Of a stretch of DNA of 64,000 bases, positions 32,522 to 41,279 are shown one piece after another. A program made the position numbers and the translations under genes. The stretch is from Oscillospiraceae bacterium (lineage in GTDB: Bacteria > Bacillota > Clostridia > Oscillospirales > Acutalibacteraceae), in the NCBI GenBank assembly GCA_003538135.1, contig DPOR01000013.1, positions 157,157 to 221,156 on the forward strand, given 5' to 3'. Each line of letters begins with the position of its first letter. Position 1 is the stretch's first letter. A model generated the notes under the pieces. That model worked only from the letters and a program-made list of their open reading frames with translations. It had not been told where the DNA came from and did no database searches.

Positions 32522-32983
32522 GTGAGAGCTGTTGTTCAGCGCGTCACGTCGTCAAAAGTTTCCGTCGGCGGTAAGACCGTCGGCGAGATAGGAAAGGGTT
32601 TTAACGTCCTGCTCGGCGTTGCCGAGGGAGATACCGATGAACAGGCTTCGCTGCTCGCAGGCAAAATAGCGCGCCTGCGCGTGTTCGAGGACGAAAACGG
32701 CAAAATGAATCTGAGCGTCAATGACATCGGCGGCGAAATTCTCGCCATATCGCAGTTTACCCTCTGCGCCGACTGCAAAAAGGGCAACAGACCGTCGTTT
32801 ACTCTCTCCGCCGCGCCCGACGAAGCGAACAGGCTCTATGAGCTGTTCTGCTCGGAGCTCTCGGCGAACGGAGTCGGGAACGTCGAAAAAGGCATATTCG
32901 GCGCGGATATGGCGGTCGATATAGCTAACGACGGCCCCGTTACCATCGTGCTCGATACGGACATTTGGAGGAAAGATAAATGA
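32522..32983 (+). CDS. dtd: D-aminoacyl-tRNA deacylase
   Basis: A 153-residue Dtd that removes D-amino acids (and glycine from mischarged tRNA-Ala). Conserved motifs are MRAVVQRVTSSKVSV, SQFTLCADCKKGNRPSFT and the Gly-cisPro segment near NDGPVTIVLDT. The start is GTG 32522 with AAGGAGG upstream; the stop overlaps the next start (ATGA). rel-dtd is a common clostridial order. Confidence 0.96.
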   Translation: MRAVVQRVTSSKVSVGGKTVGEIGKGFNVLLGVAEGDTDEQASLLAGKIARLRVFEDENGKMNLSVNDIGGEILAISQFTLCADCKKGNRPSFTLSAAPDEANRLYELFCSELSANGVGNVEKGIFGADMAVDIANDGPVTIVLDTDIWRKDK

Positions 32984-33633
32984 TGAAGATACACACCCTG
33001 CCCATGGGACCCGTTCAGGCTAACTGCTATGTCGTTATAGACGAACACAGCGGCGAGGCGGCAGTTGTCGACCCCGGCGATTACACGGATGAGCTCAAAG
33101 CCGTCCTGCGCGACGAAGTGAAGAATCTCAAGTATATTCTTCTCACCCACGGCCACTATGACCATATCCTCGGAGTCGCCCATATAAAGGACGACTACCC
33201 GGATGCGAAAATAACCGTTCACCCCTATGACAGCTCCTGCCTTATGTGCGAGGAGATAAGCCTTGCCACCCATGTCGATCGCGGCATACAGAAGTATGTC
33301 GACTATGACCTGCTCGCGGAGGAGGGCTTTGAAGCGAAGATAGGGGATATCACTCTCCATACTATCCACACTCCCGGGCACACTCTCGGCAGCGTGTGCT
33401 ATATTGAAAGAAAAGAGCGCGTAATGTTTTCGGGCGACACGCTTTTCTGCCGCACCGTCGGCAGAACCGATCTCCCGGGCGGCAGCTGGCAGGCGATGGT
33501 AGAGAGCCTCAAGCGCATAGCGGCGCTCGATGGCGAATACACCGTCTATACCGGCCATAACCGCTCCACGGCGCTCTCCGAGGAGCGTGTCAGAAACAGA
33601 TATTTGAGAAAGATTCCCGTTGGAGAGCTTTGA
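32980..33633 (+). CDS. MBL-fold hydrolase, YqgX/glyoxalase II-like
   Basis: A 217-residue metallo-beta-lactamase fold enzyme. Metal motifs are LTHGHYDHILGV, HTPGHTLGSVCY, FSGDTLFCRTVGRTDLPGG and YTGHNRSTAL. It belongs to the hydroxyacylglutathione hydrolase-like family found after rel-dtd in Firmicutes; a thioester substrate is likely but unproven. Two adjacent ATGs (32980, 32983) are possible starts behind GGAGG. Confidence 0.9.
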   Translation: MMKIHTLPMGPVQANCYVVIDEHSGEAAVVDPGDYTDELKAVLRDEVKNLKYILLTHGHYDHILGVAHIKDDYPDAKITVHPYDSSCLMCEEISLATHVDRGIQKYVDYDLLAEEGFEAKIGDITLHTIHTPGHTLGSVCYIERKERVMFSGDTLFCRTVGRTDLPGGSWQAMVESLKRIAALDGEYTVYTGHNRSTALSEERVRNRYLRKIPVGEL

Positions 33634-33642
33634 GGAAACGCT

Positions 33643-35142
33643 ATGACTTTATATATCTGCGGGCATGATTTCCATTATGAAACGGAAAATCTGTGCCGCG
33701 TGTTTTTCCCTAACGAAAAGATAACGGTTTCGGATACTCTGCCCGAGAGCGGCAGACCCGAAGTCGAAACATATTTAGAGGGCGCTCCCGGCGAATACAC
33801 CGTGCGCGTGTGCGTAAATATCGGGGATAAGCCCGAGACCCGATGCGCCGAGGTTCAAAAGACCGATGAGCCGGAGCAAGACGAGTGCGAACGCGCTATG
33901 GCACGCGAACTTTTCTCGGCTCTGAGCGCTGTCACCGGCTATATCCCGCCATGGGGTATTCTCACGGGCGTGCGTCCGTCAAAGCTTATGCTCAAGCTCA
34001 TTGACTCTTTGGGCGAAAATGGCGCATATGAGTATTTCACGAAAAAGCTCCTTGTGAGCGAGCCGAAAACGCGCCTTGCGCAGAGCGTGGCCGAGACGGA
34101 ACGGGAGATAGCAGCCATCGGAGACGAGCGCTCGTTCAGCCTCTATATTGCAATACCGTTCTGCCCGTCGAGATGCAGCTACTGCTCGTTTGTATCGCAC
34201 TCGATAACCAATGCGAACGCCGCGAAGCTGCTGCCTGTCTATGTTGACGACCTGTGCAGAGAGCTCGAGATAACGGGAAAGGTTGTCGGCGATATCGGAC
34301 TCAGGCTCGAGAGCGTCTATATCGGCGGCGGTACGCCCGGCATACTCAGCCCCGAGCAGCTGGAAAAGGTTTGCTCTGCCGCAGAAAACAGCTTCGATTT
34401 GTCCTCTGTGCGCGAATATACGGTAGAACTCGGCAGACCCGATACCGTGACGCGGGAAAAGCTCGAGGTGCTGCGCGCCCACTCGGTTGACAGAATAAGC
34501 ATAAATACCCAGACTCTAAACGACTCCGTGCTTGAGGCGGTGGGCAGAAAACATACCGCGGCGGATTTCTTCGCTGCCTATGCCCTTGCAAAGGAGAGCG
34601 GGTTTGAAAATATAAACGTAGATCTTATCGCGGGACTTCCGGGCGATACGCTCGAGAGCTTTAAAAAATCCGTTGACGGCGTGGCGGCGCTCGCCCCCGC
34701 CAATATAACCGTCCATGCCCTCGCACTCAAATCCGCGTCCACGCTCAAGGAGCACGGCCATGCGGTCAGCGAAGGGGAGACGGCGGGAAAAATGATAGAT
34801 TATTCCCACAGAGTCCTCTTTGACAGCGGCTATATCCCTTACTATATGTACCGTCAGAGCCGCTGCGTAGGAAATCTCGAAAATGTCGGCTGGTGCAAGC
34901 CCGGCACGGAGTGCAAGTACAACGTCTTTATGATGGAGGAGACGCACACCGTTCTTGCCGCAGGCGCGGGAGCCGTAACAAAGCTCAAAAAGCCCGGCAG
35001 CAGCTATATCGAGCGTATTTTTAATTACAAATATCCATATGAATATAATGCCCGATTTGACACTCTGATGGAGCGCAAGGGACGCATATCGGAGTTCTAT
35101 TCGGAAATAATAAACGCTTCGCAGCTCAATGCGGATAAATAG
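33643..35142 (+). CDS. hemZ: Coproporphyrinogen dehydrogenase-like radical SAM protein HemZ
   Basis: A 499-residue radical SAM enzyme. A family-specific N-terminal domain (~1-160) precedes the cluster motif IPFCPSRCSYCSF (C-x3-C-x2-C, ~residues 171-181). Then come GGGTPGILSPEQL, the HemN-like DRISINTQTL and a C-terminal HemN domain with YYMYRQSRCVGNLENVGW. It is the clostridial HemZ family; true coproporphyrinogen oxidase activity is not certain, and no other haem genes are nearby. Tight spacing (9 bp) to both neighbours places it in the rel operon. Confidence 0.9.
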   Translation: MTLYICGHDFHYETENLCRVFFPNEKITVSDTLPESGRPEVETYLEGAPGEYTVRVCVNIGDKPETRCAEVQKTDEPEQDECERAMARELFSALSAVTGYIPPWGILTGVRPSKLMLKLIDSLGENGAYEYFTKKLLVSEPKTRLAQSVAETEREIAAIGDERSFSLYIAIPFCPSRCSYCSFVSHSITNANAAKLLPVYVDDLCRELEITGKVVGDIGLRLESVYIGGGTPGILSPEQLEKVCSAAENSFDLSSVREYTVELGRPDTVTREKLEVLRAHSVDRISINTQTLNDSVLEAVGRKHTAADFFAAYALAKESGFENINVDLIAGLPGDTLESFKKSVDGVAALAPANITVHALALKSASTLKEHGHAVSEGETAGKMIDYSHRVLFDSGYIPYYMYRQSRCVGNLENVGWCKPGTECKYNVFMMEETHTVLAAGAGAVTKLKKPGSSYIERIFNYKYPYEYNARFDTLMERKGRISEFYSEIINASQLNADK

Positions 35143-35151
35143 GGTGATGAA

Positions 35152-36063
35152 TTGAAATCTCTGGTTAAGATAAACTCAATGGTGTCGAACGACCCCGCGT
35201 CCCTCGTCGCTCAGGCGGAGCAGCGGTACTCCGATAAGCTCGACGCAGTGACCGGGCGCATATTCGCGGACCGTGAAAAACGCATAGTCATGCTCGCGGG
35301 TCCAAGCGCGTCCGGAAAGACGACTACCGCCGGGCTCATAGCCTCGCGGCTTGAGGAGCGCGGCGCAAGAACCTTTACCGTCTCGCTCGACGATTTCTAT
35401 AACGACCAGCGCGACGCCATTCTCGACGAAAACGGCAATCCCGACTATGAGGCCGTGGACGCTCTCGATGTCGCGCTTATCGACTCATGCCTTGAGGATA
35501 TCATAAAAAAAGGCACAACGAGACTGCCGCGCTTTGATTTTTCGGTCGGCAGAAGAAGCGGCTTTTCCGAGCCTATAACGCTCGGCAAGGACGACGTGCT
35601 GATAGTCGAGGGCATCCACGCCCTGAACCCCGTTATAACCGAACCTCTGCCGGACGAAAATCTGATGAAGCTCTATGTCAGCGTCTCGTCCCGCATAGCC
35701 GACGAGGACGGGGATGTGCTCATGTCGAAGCGCGACCTGCGCTTTGTCCGCCGCCTTGTCCGCGATTACTATCACCGAGCAAGCAGCGTCGAGCGGACAT
35801 ACGGCCTTTGGGGGAATGTCCAGCGCGGCGAGGACAAATATATCTTTCCCTACAGCTGCTTTGCCGCCGAAAAGATAGACTCGCTCCACGCCTATGAGCC
35901 CTGCGTGTTCCGCGATCTTGCCGTGCCTATGCTCGCTTCTCTCAAAAGCGACAGCGAGTGGTACGACGAGGCTCAGATGATGATAGAGCGCCTCGAGCGC
36001 TTTGAGCCCCTGCCCATTGACGTTATCCCCGAAAACTCGCTTCTCAGGGAGTTTATGGATTAA
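35152..36063 (+). CDS. Nucleoside (uridine) kinase-like protein
   Basis: A 303-residue P-loop kinase. The P-loop is LAGPSASGKTTTAGLI (~48-63), followed by SLDDFYNDQRD (base/nucleoside binding), RFDFSVGRRSG, IVEGIHALNP and a lid region KRDLRFVRRLVRDYYHR. It is of the uridine-kinase type that follows hemZ in Clostridia. The exact substrate is not certain. The start is TTG 35152 with GGGTGATGAA upstream. Last gene of the operon; a separate promoter follows. Confidence 0.85.
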   Translation: MKSLVKINSMVSNDPASLVAQAEQRYSDKLDAVTGRIFADREKRIVMLAGPSASGKTTTAGLIASRLEERGARTFTVSLDDFYNDQRDAILDENGNPDYEAVDALDVALIDSCLEDIIKKGTTRLPRFDFSVGRRSGFSEPITLGKDDVLIVEGIHALNPVITEPLPDENLMKLYVSVSSRIADEDGDVLMSKRDLRFVRRLVRDYYHRASSVERTYGLWGNVQRGEDKYIFPYSCFAAEKIDSLHAYEPCVFRDLAVPMLASLKSDSEWYDEAQMMIERLERFEPLPIDVIPENSLLREFMD

Positions 36064-36114
36064 ACGGGCTCATCTGGTCAGAGCATAACAATTGTTAATT
36101 TTTTCGCTATATTG

Positions 36115-36143
36115 TTGATTATATCGCTCTCAAACGATATAAT
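36115..36143 (+). promoter_or_regulatory. SigA-like promoter of the spoVB-yab operon
   Basis: TTGATT (36115-36120), 17 bp, TATAAT (36138-36143). The spacer and -10 contain ATATCG-N8-CGATAT, a possible operator. Confidence 0.65.
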
Positions 36144-36189
36144 TAGGAACGGTTTTTAAGAAAGAAACGAACAGCAAGGAGGTTTACCC

Positions 36190-37998
36190 TTGGCAGAAAG
36201 AAAGAAACAGTCGCTCTTGAACGGCGCGATAATCCTTGTTCTCTCGACCCTTGTGGTCAAGGTGATAGGTCTCTGCTTCAAAATGCCGCTGGGCAGTATG
36301 CTCGGACTCGTGGGATACGGATATTTCACCTCGGTCTATGCGATTTATACTCCCATCTATTCTATTTCCATGGCGGGTCTGCCGATAGCGGTGTCCCGCA
36401 TGGTCGCGGAGGATGTCGCGCTCAACCGCTACCGCGAGGCGCGCATGACGCTGAAAACTGCCCGCAAAATATTCCTGCTCGTCGGCACGGCGGGCACGCT
36501 GCTCATGGTTATTATCTCGATTCCCTATGCCGCGTTCATCTCGGATATCAGGAATCTTCCCGCCATGATAGCTGTCGCCCCGTCTATCTTCTTCTGCTGC
36601 TATGTCTCGGCATACAGAGGATATTATGAGGGTCTGCGCAACATGATCCCGACCGCCATATCGCAGGTTATCGAGGCTTTGGGCAAGCTCGTTATCGGTC
36701 TTGTTTTCGCAAAGCTCATAATGTCCTACGGCGAGAGCGTCTATAACAGCGCAGTTGCCGCGGGCTCTTCTACCGCTACCGTATTCGGCAAGGAGGTCTC
36801 GTCTCTTGCCGAGGCATTCAGCGCAACATATCCGTGGGCGGCCGCCGGAGCGATTCTCGGCGTTACCTTGGGCTCTCTCCTGAGCCTTATCTATCTCGGT
36901 ATCCGCCACAGGGTGCGGGGAGACGGTATAACTCATACCGAGCTCGTCAACTCTCCGAAGCCCCCCGCAAACCACGACATAGCCAAGAGCATGGTATCAA
37001 TAGCCGTGCCGATTCTTTTAAGCTCGCTTGTCTTAAACGCGACGAATCTTATCGACGCCATGACTATCCAGAACCGCCTGCTCCACGCCATAGAGAGCGG
37101 TCAGGATACGATATATAATCTCTACAAGCAGTGTATCGATGCCGATATTGCGAGCGGAACGCTTAATTTGTCGGACAGCAAGGGCTTCATGAGCTACCTC
37201 TACGGCGCATATAACACCGCCGTCGATTTCAAGAACCTTGTTCCGATGATAACGGTCTCCCTCGGAGTCAGCGCGCTTCCCGCCCTTGCAGAGGCGTGGA
37301 CGGTAAAGGACAAAGCTGCTGTCAAGAGCGCCGTCAATACCGTTATAAGAGTATCGATGCTCATAGCTCTGCCCGCCGGAATCGGCATGGGCGTGCTCGC
37401 CGAGCCGATACTTACCCTTATCTACGGCCGCGGAAGAATGGCTGCGGATATCCCGATGATAGCGCCCATGGTCGCCGTGTTCGGCTTTACAACGGCGTTT
37501 ATGTCGATTTCGACTCCGCTTACCAACCTGCTTCAGGCGGTCGGCAGAACCGATATCCCCGTAAAAACGATGCTCGTCTCTGCTGTTGTCAAGATAATCT
37601 GCAACTTCGCCCTCGTCGGCATACCGGGCATAAACTTCAACGGCGCGGTCATAGGCACGGTGCTGTTTTATGTCATAAATGTCGTTCTGAATATTATCGC
37701 CGTCATAAAGGTGACAAAGGTGCGGATAGATATAATGTCCGACCTGATAAAGCCGCTTATCTCCGCCGTCATGTGCGGACTCGCGGCGTGGGCGGCATAC
37801 GGTCTGCTCGGCAGCTACGCGCTTAAAAATGTCAGCCACGGCTCCGATATCGCGCTGCTTGCGGCTATAATAATCGCCGTTATGGTCTATGCGATAGCCA
37901 TTCTCGTGTTCAAGGGAGTTGTGCGCGAGGACATAGAATCTTTACCTGCGGGCGAAAAAATTGCAAAAATACTTGAAAAATACAAGCTTTTGGGTTAA
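36190..37998 (+). CDS. spoVB: SpoVB-type polysaccharide/lipid flippase (MOP family)
   Basis: A 602-residue integral membrane protein with ~14 helices of the MATE-like PST/MviN fold. It has the N-terminal segment LNGAIILVLSTLVVKVIGL, KMPLGSMLGLVGYGYF and TLIYGRGRMAADIP. SpoVB/YabM proteins move lipid-linked precursors in peptidoglycan or cortex synthesis. It is longer than B. subtilis SpoVB (~520 aa) because of extended loops around residues 170-210 and 300-345. The start is TTG 36190 after AAGGAGG. It heads the yab-type operon with mazG next, matching B. subtilis yabM-yabN. Confidence 0.9.
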   Translation: MAERKKQSLLNGAIILVLSTLVVKVIGLCFKMPLGSMLGLVGYGYFTSVYAIYTPIYSISMAGLPIAVSRMVAEDVALNRYREARMTLKTARKIFLLVGTAGTLLMVIISIPYAAFISDIRNLPAMIAVAPSIFFCCYVSAYRGYYEGLRNMIPTAISQVIEALGKLVIGLVFAKLIMSYGESVYNSAVAAGSSTATVFGKEVSSLAEAFSATYPWAAAGAILGVTLGSLLSLIYLGIRHRVRGDGITHTELVNSPKPPANHDIAKSMVSIAVPILLSSLVLNATNLIDAMTIQNRLLHAIESGQDTIYNLYKQCIDADIASGTLNLSDSKGFMSYLYGAYNTAVDFKNLVPMITVSLGVSALPALAEAWTVKDKAAVKSAVNTVIRVSMLIALPAGIGMGVLAEPILTLIYGRGRMAADIPMIAPMVAVFGFTTAFMSISTPLTNLLQAVGRTDIPVKTMLVSAVVKIICNFALVGIPGINFNGAVIGTVLFYVINVVLNIIAVIKVTKVRIDIMSDLIKPLISAVMCGLAAWAAYGLLGSYALKNVSHGSDIALLAAIIIAVMVYAIAILVFKGVVREDIESLPAGEKIAKILEKYKLLG

Positions 37999-38034
37999 AA
38001 TATTTCCCGCGGATAAAAACGGACAGGGGATAAT

Positions 38035-38841
38035 ATGGTAGACTTTAATAAGAAAGAAAAATATGATATAGACGATCTTCTTGAGATAATGCGTCTGCTT
38101 CGCGCTCCGGGCGGCTGTCCGTGGGATGCCGAGCAGACTCATATGAGTATAAAAAAGGATCTTATCGAAGAGACCTACGAGGTCATAGAGGCCATCAACA
38201 AAGATGATAAGGAGCTTATGACCGAGGAGCTCGGCGACCTGCTCATGCAGGTGGTGTTCCACTCTCAGATGGAGCAGGAGGCGGGCAACTTCGATTTCGG
38301 CGACGTCACCGACGGCATTTGCAAAAAGCTTATCGAGCGCCACCCGCACGTTTTCGGCGAGGTCGAGGTTTCGAGTGTCGGCGATGTGCTCAATAATTGG
38401 GACGCAATAAAGCGCCGCTCAAAGGGTCAGAAAAAGGGGAGCGCTCCCATGCTCGGTATACCGAGAGAGCTTCCCGCGCTCATGAGAGCGACAAAGATTC
38501 AGCAGAAGGCGGCTGTGGCCGGCTTCGATTGGGACGATGTCTCAGGTGCTCAGCAGAAGGTGCTTGAGGAGGCCGGGGAACTTTCCGAGGCTATAGCTTC
38601 CGGCGATAAGGAAAATATTGCCGAGGAATTGGGAGATCTGCTCTTCTCCGTTGTCAACGTCTCGCGCTTTGTAAAGTGCGACGCAGAGGAGGCGCTTACC
38701 GCAGCTTCCGATAAGTTCATAGCCCGCTTTGTCCGTGTCGAACAGCTTGCGCGTGAGCGCGGTATAGACATGGAGTCGGCGTCTCTCGAAAAGCTTGACG
38801 AGCTTTGGGACGAGGCCAAGGCGGAGAGTACAAAACGGTAA
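38035..38841 (+). CDS. mazG: Nucleoside triphosphate pyrophosphohydrolase MazG
   Basis: A 268-residue two-repeat MazG. The first repeat has LRAPGGCPWDAEQTHMSIKKDLIEE, EELGDLLMQVVFHSQM; the second has VLEEAGELSEAI and EELGDLLFSVVNVSRF. It hydrolyses noncanonical or excess NTPs to NMPs. The N-terminal methyltransferase domain of B. subtilis YabN is absent. The start ATG lies 36 bp after spoVB. Confidence 0.95.
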   Translation: MVDFNKKEKYDIDDLLEIMRLLRAPGGCPWDAEQTHMSIKKDLIEETYEVIEAINKDDKELMTEELGDLLMQVVFHSQMEQEAGNFDFGDVTDGICKKLIERHPHVFGEVEVSSVGDVLNNWDAIKRRSKGQKKGSAPMLGIPRELPALMRATKIQQKAAVAGFDWDDVSGAQQKVLEEAGELSEAIASGDKENIAEELGDLLFSVVNVSRFVKCDAEEALTAASDKFIARFVRVEQLARERGIDMESASLEKLDELWDEAKAESTKR

Positions 38842-38910
38842 TTATGACTGTGTCCAACGGACATTTCATAAAAATAAAAGAAAAAATAAAACAAAAGGAG
38901 AAAAATGTAA

Positions 38911-39186
38911 ATGAATAAGACTGAGTTTATCGCTGCTGTTGCGGCAAAAGAGGGACTTGAGAAGAAGACCGCCGAGAAGGCTGTCAACGCTGTTATCGCT
39001 TGTGTCGGCGACGCTCTTGCGGCAGGCGACAAGATCCAGATAGCGGGCTTCGGCACCTTCGAGGTCAGAGAGCGCGCAGCTAAGACTGCCCGTAACCCCA
39101 GAACCGGCGAGACCATCGACGTTCCCGCTTGCAAGGTTCCCGCTTTCAAGGCAGGCAAGGGCCTTAAGGACAAGGTTGCAAAATAA
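38911..39186 (+). CDS. hup: HU family DNA-binding protein
   Basis: A 91-residue nucleoid protein: MNKTEFIAAVAAKEGL at the start, the beta-arm segment GFGTFEVRERAAKTARNPRTG and a C-terminal FKAGKGLKDKVAK. Codon use is notably restricted (GCT, AAG, GTT), as for a highly expressed gene. It has AAAGGAG upstream and a strong terminator after it, between mazG and rqcP. Confidence 0.97.
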   Translation: MNKTEFIAAVAAKEGLEKKTAEKAVNAVIACVGDALAAGDKIQIAGFGTFEVRERAAKTARNPRTGETIDVPACKVPAFKAGKGLKDKVAK

Positions 39187-39200
39187 TTTTGCTGGCTTTT

Positions 39201-39220
39201 CAGGGGCAGAAATGCCCCTG
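39201..39220 (+). terminator. Terminator after hup
   Basis: CAGGGGCA-GAAA-TGCCCCTG followed by ATTTTTTT. It may act as a partial terminator, since rqcP-yabP follow without an obvious new promoter. Confidence 0.88.
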
Positions 39221-39266
39221 ATTTTTTTAATGCTTCGAAAGGATGCGGCCTTTGCCGCGAAAAGTT

Positions 39267-39506
39267 ATGAGACTTGATAAATATCTTAAAGTGTCGCGCC
39301 TGATAAAGCGCCGCACCGTCGCAAACGAGGTCTGCGACGCAAAGCACGTCACGGTAAACGGCAAAATTGCCCGCGCCTCTTACGATGTTAAGGTCGGCGA
39401 TGTCATTGAGATATCCATGGGTCAGAACGTGACCCGTGCGCGTGTTCTCACCGTTGCCGAGACCGTCCGCAAAGAGGACGCCGCCGCGATGTACGAAATT
39501 CTGTGA
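39267..39506 (+). CDS. rqcP: S4-domain RNA-binding protein RqcP (YabO)
   Basis: A 79-residue S4 RNA-binding protein (MRLDKYLKVSRLIKRRTVANE ... VTVNGKIARASYDVKVGDVIEI). RqcP works with RqcH in poly-Ala tailing on stalled 50S ribosomal subunits. The start is ATG 39267, giving the family N-terminus; the upstream in-frame ATG at 39243 adds eight unsupported residues. Position before yabP matches B. subtilis yabO. Confidence 0.92.
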   Translation: MRLDKYLKVSRLIKRRTVANEVCDAKHVTVNGKIARASYDVKVGDVIEISMGQNVTRARVLTVAETVRKEDAAAMYEIL

Positions 39507-39562
39507 ATCGGTCATAATCCGAAGCCTTCCGCCGTATTATTAACGGACGGGAGGTTTTATTT

Positions 39563-39844
39563 ATGACGGAAGAAAACAAAGCTCAGGCTCTGCCACACAA
39601 TCTTATAATGGAAAACAGAAACCGTTTGACGGTCTCCGGCGTGTCCGATGTGGACAGCTTTGACGAGCAGACGGTCGTGATATTCACAGGGATGGGGGAG
39701 CTGACCGTGCGCGGCAGCGACCTGCATATAATTAATCTCAATGTCGACAGCGGCGAGCTAAGCGTCGAGGGAACCGTCGGCTCGCTGACATATTCGGACG
39801 ACCGACCCGAAAAAGGCGGCTTCTTCAGCCGCGTGTTCCGCTGA
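39563..39844 (+). CDS. yabP: Sporulation protein YabP
   Basis: A 93-residue YabP family protein: HNLIMENRNRLTVSGVSDVDSFDEQTV, then LTVRGSDLHIINLNVDSGELSVEGTV. It is required for sporulation in B. subtilis, with function unresolved. The start ATG follows GGGAGG; the stop overlaps the yabQ ATG by one base. Confidence 0.93.
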   Translation: MTEENKAQALPHNLIMENRNRLTVSGVSDVDSFDEQTVVIFTGMGELTVRGSDLHIINLNVDSGELSVEGTVGSLTYSDDRPEKGGFFSRVFR

Positions 39845-40416
39845 TGGAGTATATCCAAGGGCTCGACGGTCAGATATCCGTCTTTTTGCATTCGCTGGGC
39901 ATAGGCTTTTTGCTCGGCGTATTCTATGACGCGGTCTGCTTAGTCCGTGCCGTTTTGCCGGGCGGGCGCAGGACGGTATTCGTGACCGATATAATCTATT
40001 CAATCGTCTGTGCGTTCGCTTCGTTCTGCTTCGTTCTCGTGCTCAACGACGGGCGCACTCTGCTGTATATTCTTACGGCTCAGCTGCTCGGCTGGATTGC
40101 CGAACGCCTGAGTCTCGGCACGGCGGCAAAGCATTTGGGCCTTCTTGTCTCATCAGCCTTGCTGCGGGTAAGGTCGGCCTTGATAAAACGATTTTGCGCT
40201 TTAAAAGAAAAAATACCGAAGAAAATATCGCCCGATAAAGAAAAAGACAGAATAATGTCAAATAAAAATGAAAAAAATATGAATTACCCCTTGAAAAAGG
40301 GGCGCGATATGTTGTATACTTTGAATAGGCAAATATGCCCCGAAGCAAGAAAACCGAAGGTCAAAGGGAAACGGAAGAATGTCGGAAAAAAAGCGCAGGC
40401 TAAAGAAAAGGCATAG
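39844..40416 (+). CDS. yabQ: Sporulation membrane protein YabQ
   Basis: A 190-residue protein with three to four N-terminal helices (~16-37, ~48-70, ~74-95) and a long basic C-terminal tail rich in Lys, as in clostridial YabQ, which is needed for spore cortex formation. It is translationally coupled to yabP (ATG overlaps its stop) and its 3' end overlaps divIC by 38 bp. Confidence 0.85.
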   Translation: MEYIQGLDGQISVFLHSLGIGFLLGVFYDAVCLVRAVLPGGRRTVFVTDIIYSIVCAFASFCFVLVLNDGRTLLYILTAQLLGWIAERLSLGTAAKHLGLLVSSALLRVRSALIKRFCALKEKIPKKISPDKEKDRIMSNKNEKNMNYPLKKGRDMLYTLNRQICPEARKPKVKGKRKNVGKKAQAKEKA

Positions 40417-40687
40417 TACCATACTGATGATTGCGTTCGCAGTCGCAGTGTGTTATTTCCTTATAACCTTTATAGTCATGCAGTCCGACATTAAATCTCA
40501 GGAGAAGTACATTGCTCAGCTCAACAGCCAGCTCTCGAACAAGAAGGCCGAGAACGAGGAGCTTGAAAAGCTTGTCAAGAGTTCGGATCTCGATGATTAT
40601 GTCGAACAGATAGCCAGACGCGAGCTCGGCTATGTTTTCCCGGATGAAAGGGTATATTACAACGAACAGCAGTCGGCGGACAAGTAA
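40379..40687 (+). CDS. divIC: Septum formation initiator DivIC/FtsB-like
   Basis: A 102-residue bitopic membrane protein. It has a short basic cytoplasmic part, one transmembrane helix (~17-36, ILMIAFAVAVCYFLITFIVM), then a coiled coil (~42-75, EKYIAQLNSQLSNKKAENEEL) and the conserved IARRELGYVFPDE. It joins FtsL/DivIB in the divisome. Position between yabQ and yabR matches B. subtilis. Confidence 0.92.
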   Translation: MSEKKRRLKKRHSTILMIAFAVAVCYFLITFIVMQSDIKSQEKYIAQLNSQLSNKKAENEELEKLVKSSDLDDYVEQIARRELGYVFPDERVYYNEQQSADK

Positions 40688-40709
40688 AGAAGGAGAGCAG
40701 CGTACTATT

Positions 40710-41222
40710 ATGCAGATCGAGCAGGGAAGTGTTGTTAAGGGTAAGGTGACCGGTCTTACCGATTTTGGTGCATTCGTTGAACTTGATGGCGGAAAAACGG
40801 GTATGATCCATATTTCCGAGGTTTCAACATCTTATGTCAAGGATATCAAGGAGCATTTGCAGCTCAACCAAGAAGTTACGGCGAAGGTCATTTCCATAAG
40901 TCCCGAAGGCAAGATAGCCCTTTCGATAAAGAAGCTTAATTCGGACGGCGGCGATGACCGTCCCCAGCGCAGACCGCGTCCCTCGGGCGACAGACAGGGT
41001 CAGCAGGGCAAACCGCGCCAGCAGTCCTCCGGTCAGCGCAGAGCTCCCCAGCAGGGCAGACCCGTTGAAGCCGTCAATCAGGAGCCGTCAGGCAACCAGT
41101 CCTTCGAGGATATGATGGCGAAGTTCAAGCAGGTCAGCGACGAAAAAATGACAGATCTTAAGAAATCTTCCGATTCAAAGCGCAGCGGAGGTTATTCGAG
41201 GCGCGGCGGCGGCAGGCAGTAA
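40710..41222 (+). CDS. yabR: S1 RNA-binding domain protein (YabR-like)
   Basis: A 170-residue protein. The N-terminal S1 domain (~1-75) includes QGSVVKGKVTGLTDFGAFVEL, GMIHISEVS and KVISISPEGKIALSIKK. A long Gln/Arg/Pro-rich low-complexity region (~80-130) and a basic tail ending in RRGGGRQ, RGG-box-like, follow. It probably binds RNA. The start is ATG 40710 with AAGGAG upstream; the longer frame overlaps divIC. Last gene of the yab block. Confidence 0.92.
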   Translation: MQIEQGSVVKGKVTGLTDFGAFVELDGGKTGMIHISEVSTSYVKDIKEHLQLNQEVTAKVISISPEGKIALSIKKLNSDGGDDRPQRRPRPSGDRQGQQGKPRQQSSGQRRAPQQGRPVEAVNQEPSGNQSFEDMMAKFKQVSDEKMTDLKKSSDSKRSGGYSRRGGGRQ

Positions 41223-41233
41223 AAGCACCAAGG

Positions 41234-41250
41234 CGGGCGTTCAGCCCGCT
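41234..41250 (+). terminator. Terminator of the spoVB-yabR operon
   Basis: GCGGGC-GTTCA-GCCCGC followed by TTTTTTG. Confidence 0.88.
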
Positions 41251-41279
41251 TTTTTGATTTAAGAAAAAGGAGCGATCTT

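Noticed and set aside
36091..36105. TTGTTAATTTTTT upstream of spoVB as a Rex operator
   Set aside because: Only one half-site matches; the second TTAACAA half is absent.
36184..37839. Antisense frames opposite spoVB
   Set aside because: Arg/His/Asp-rich translations typical of shadow frames; the plus-strand transporter is clear.
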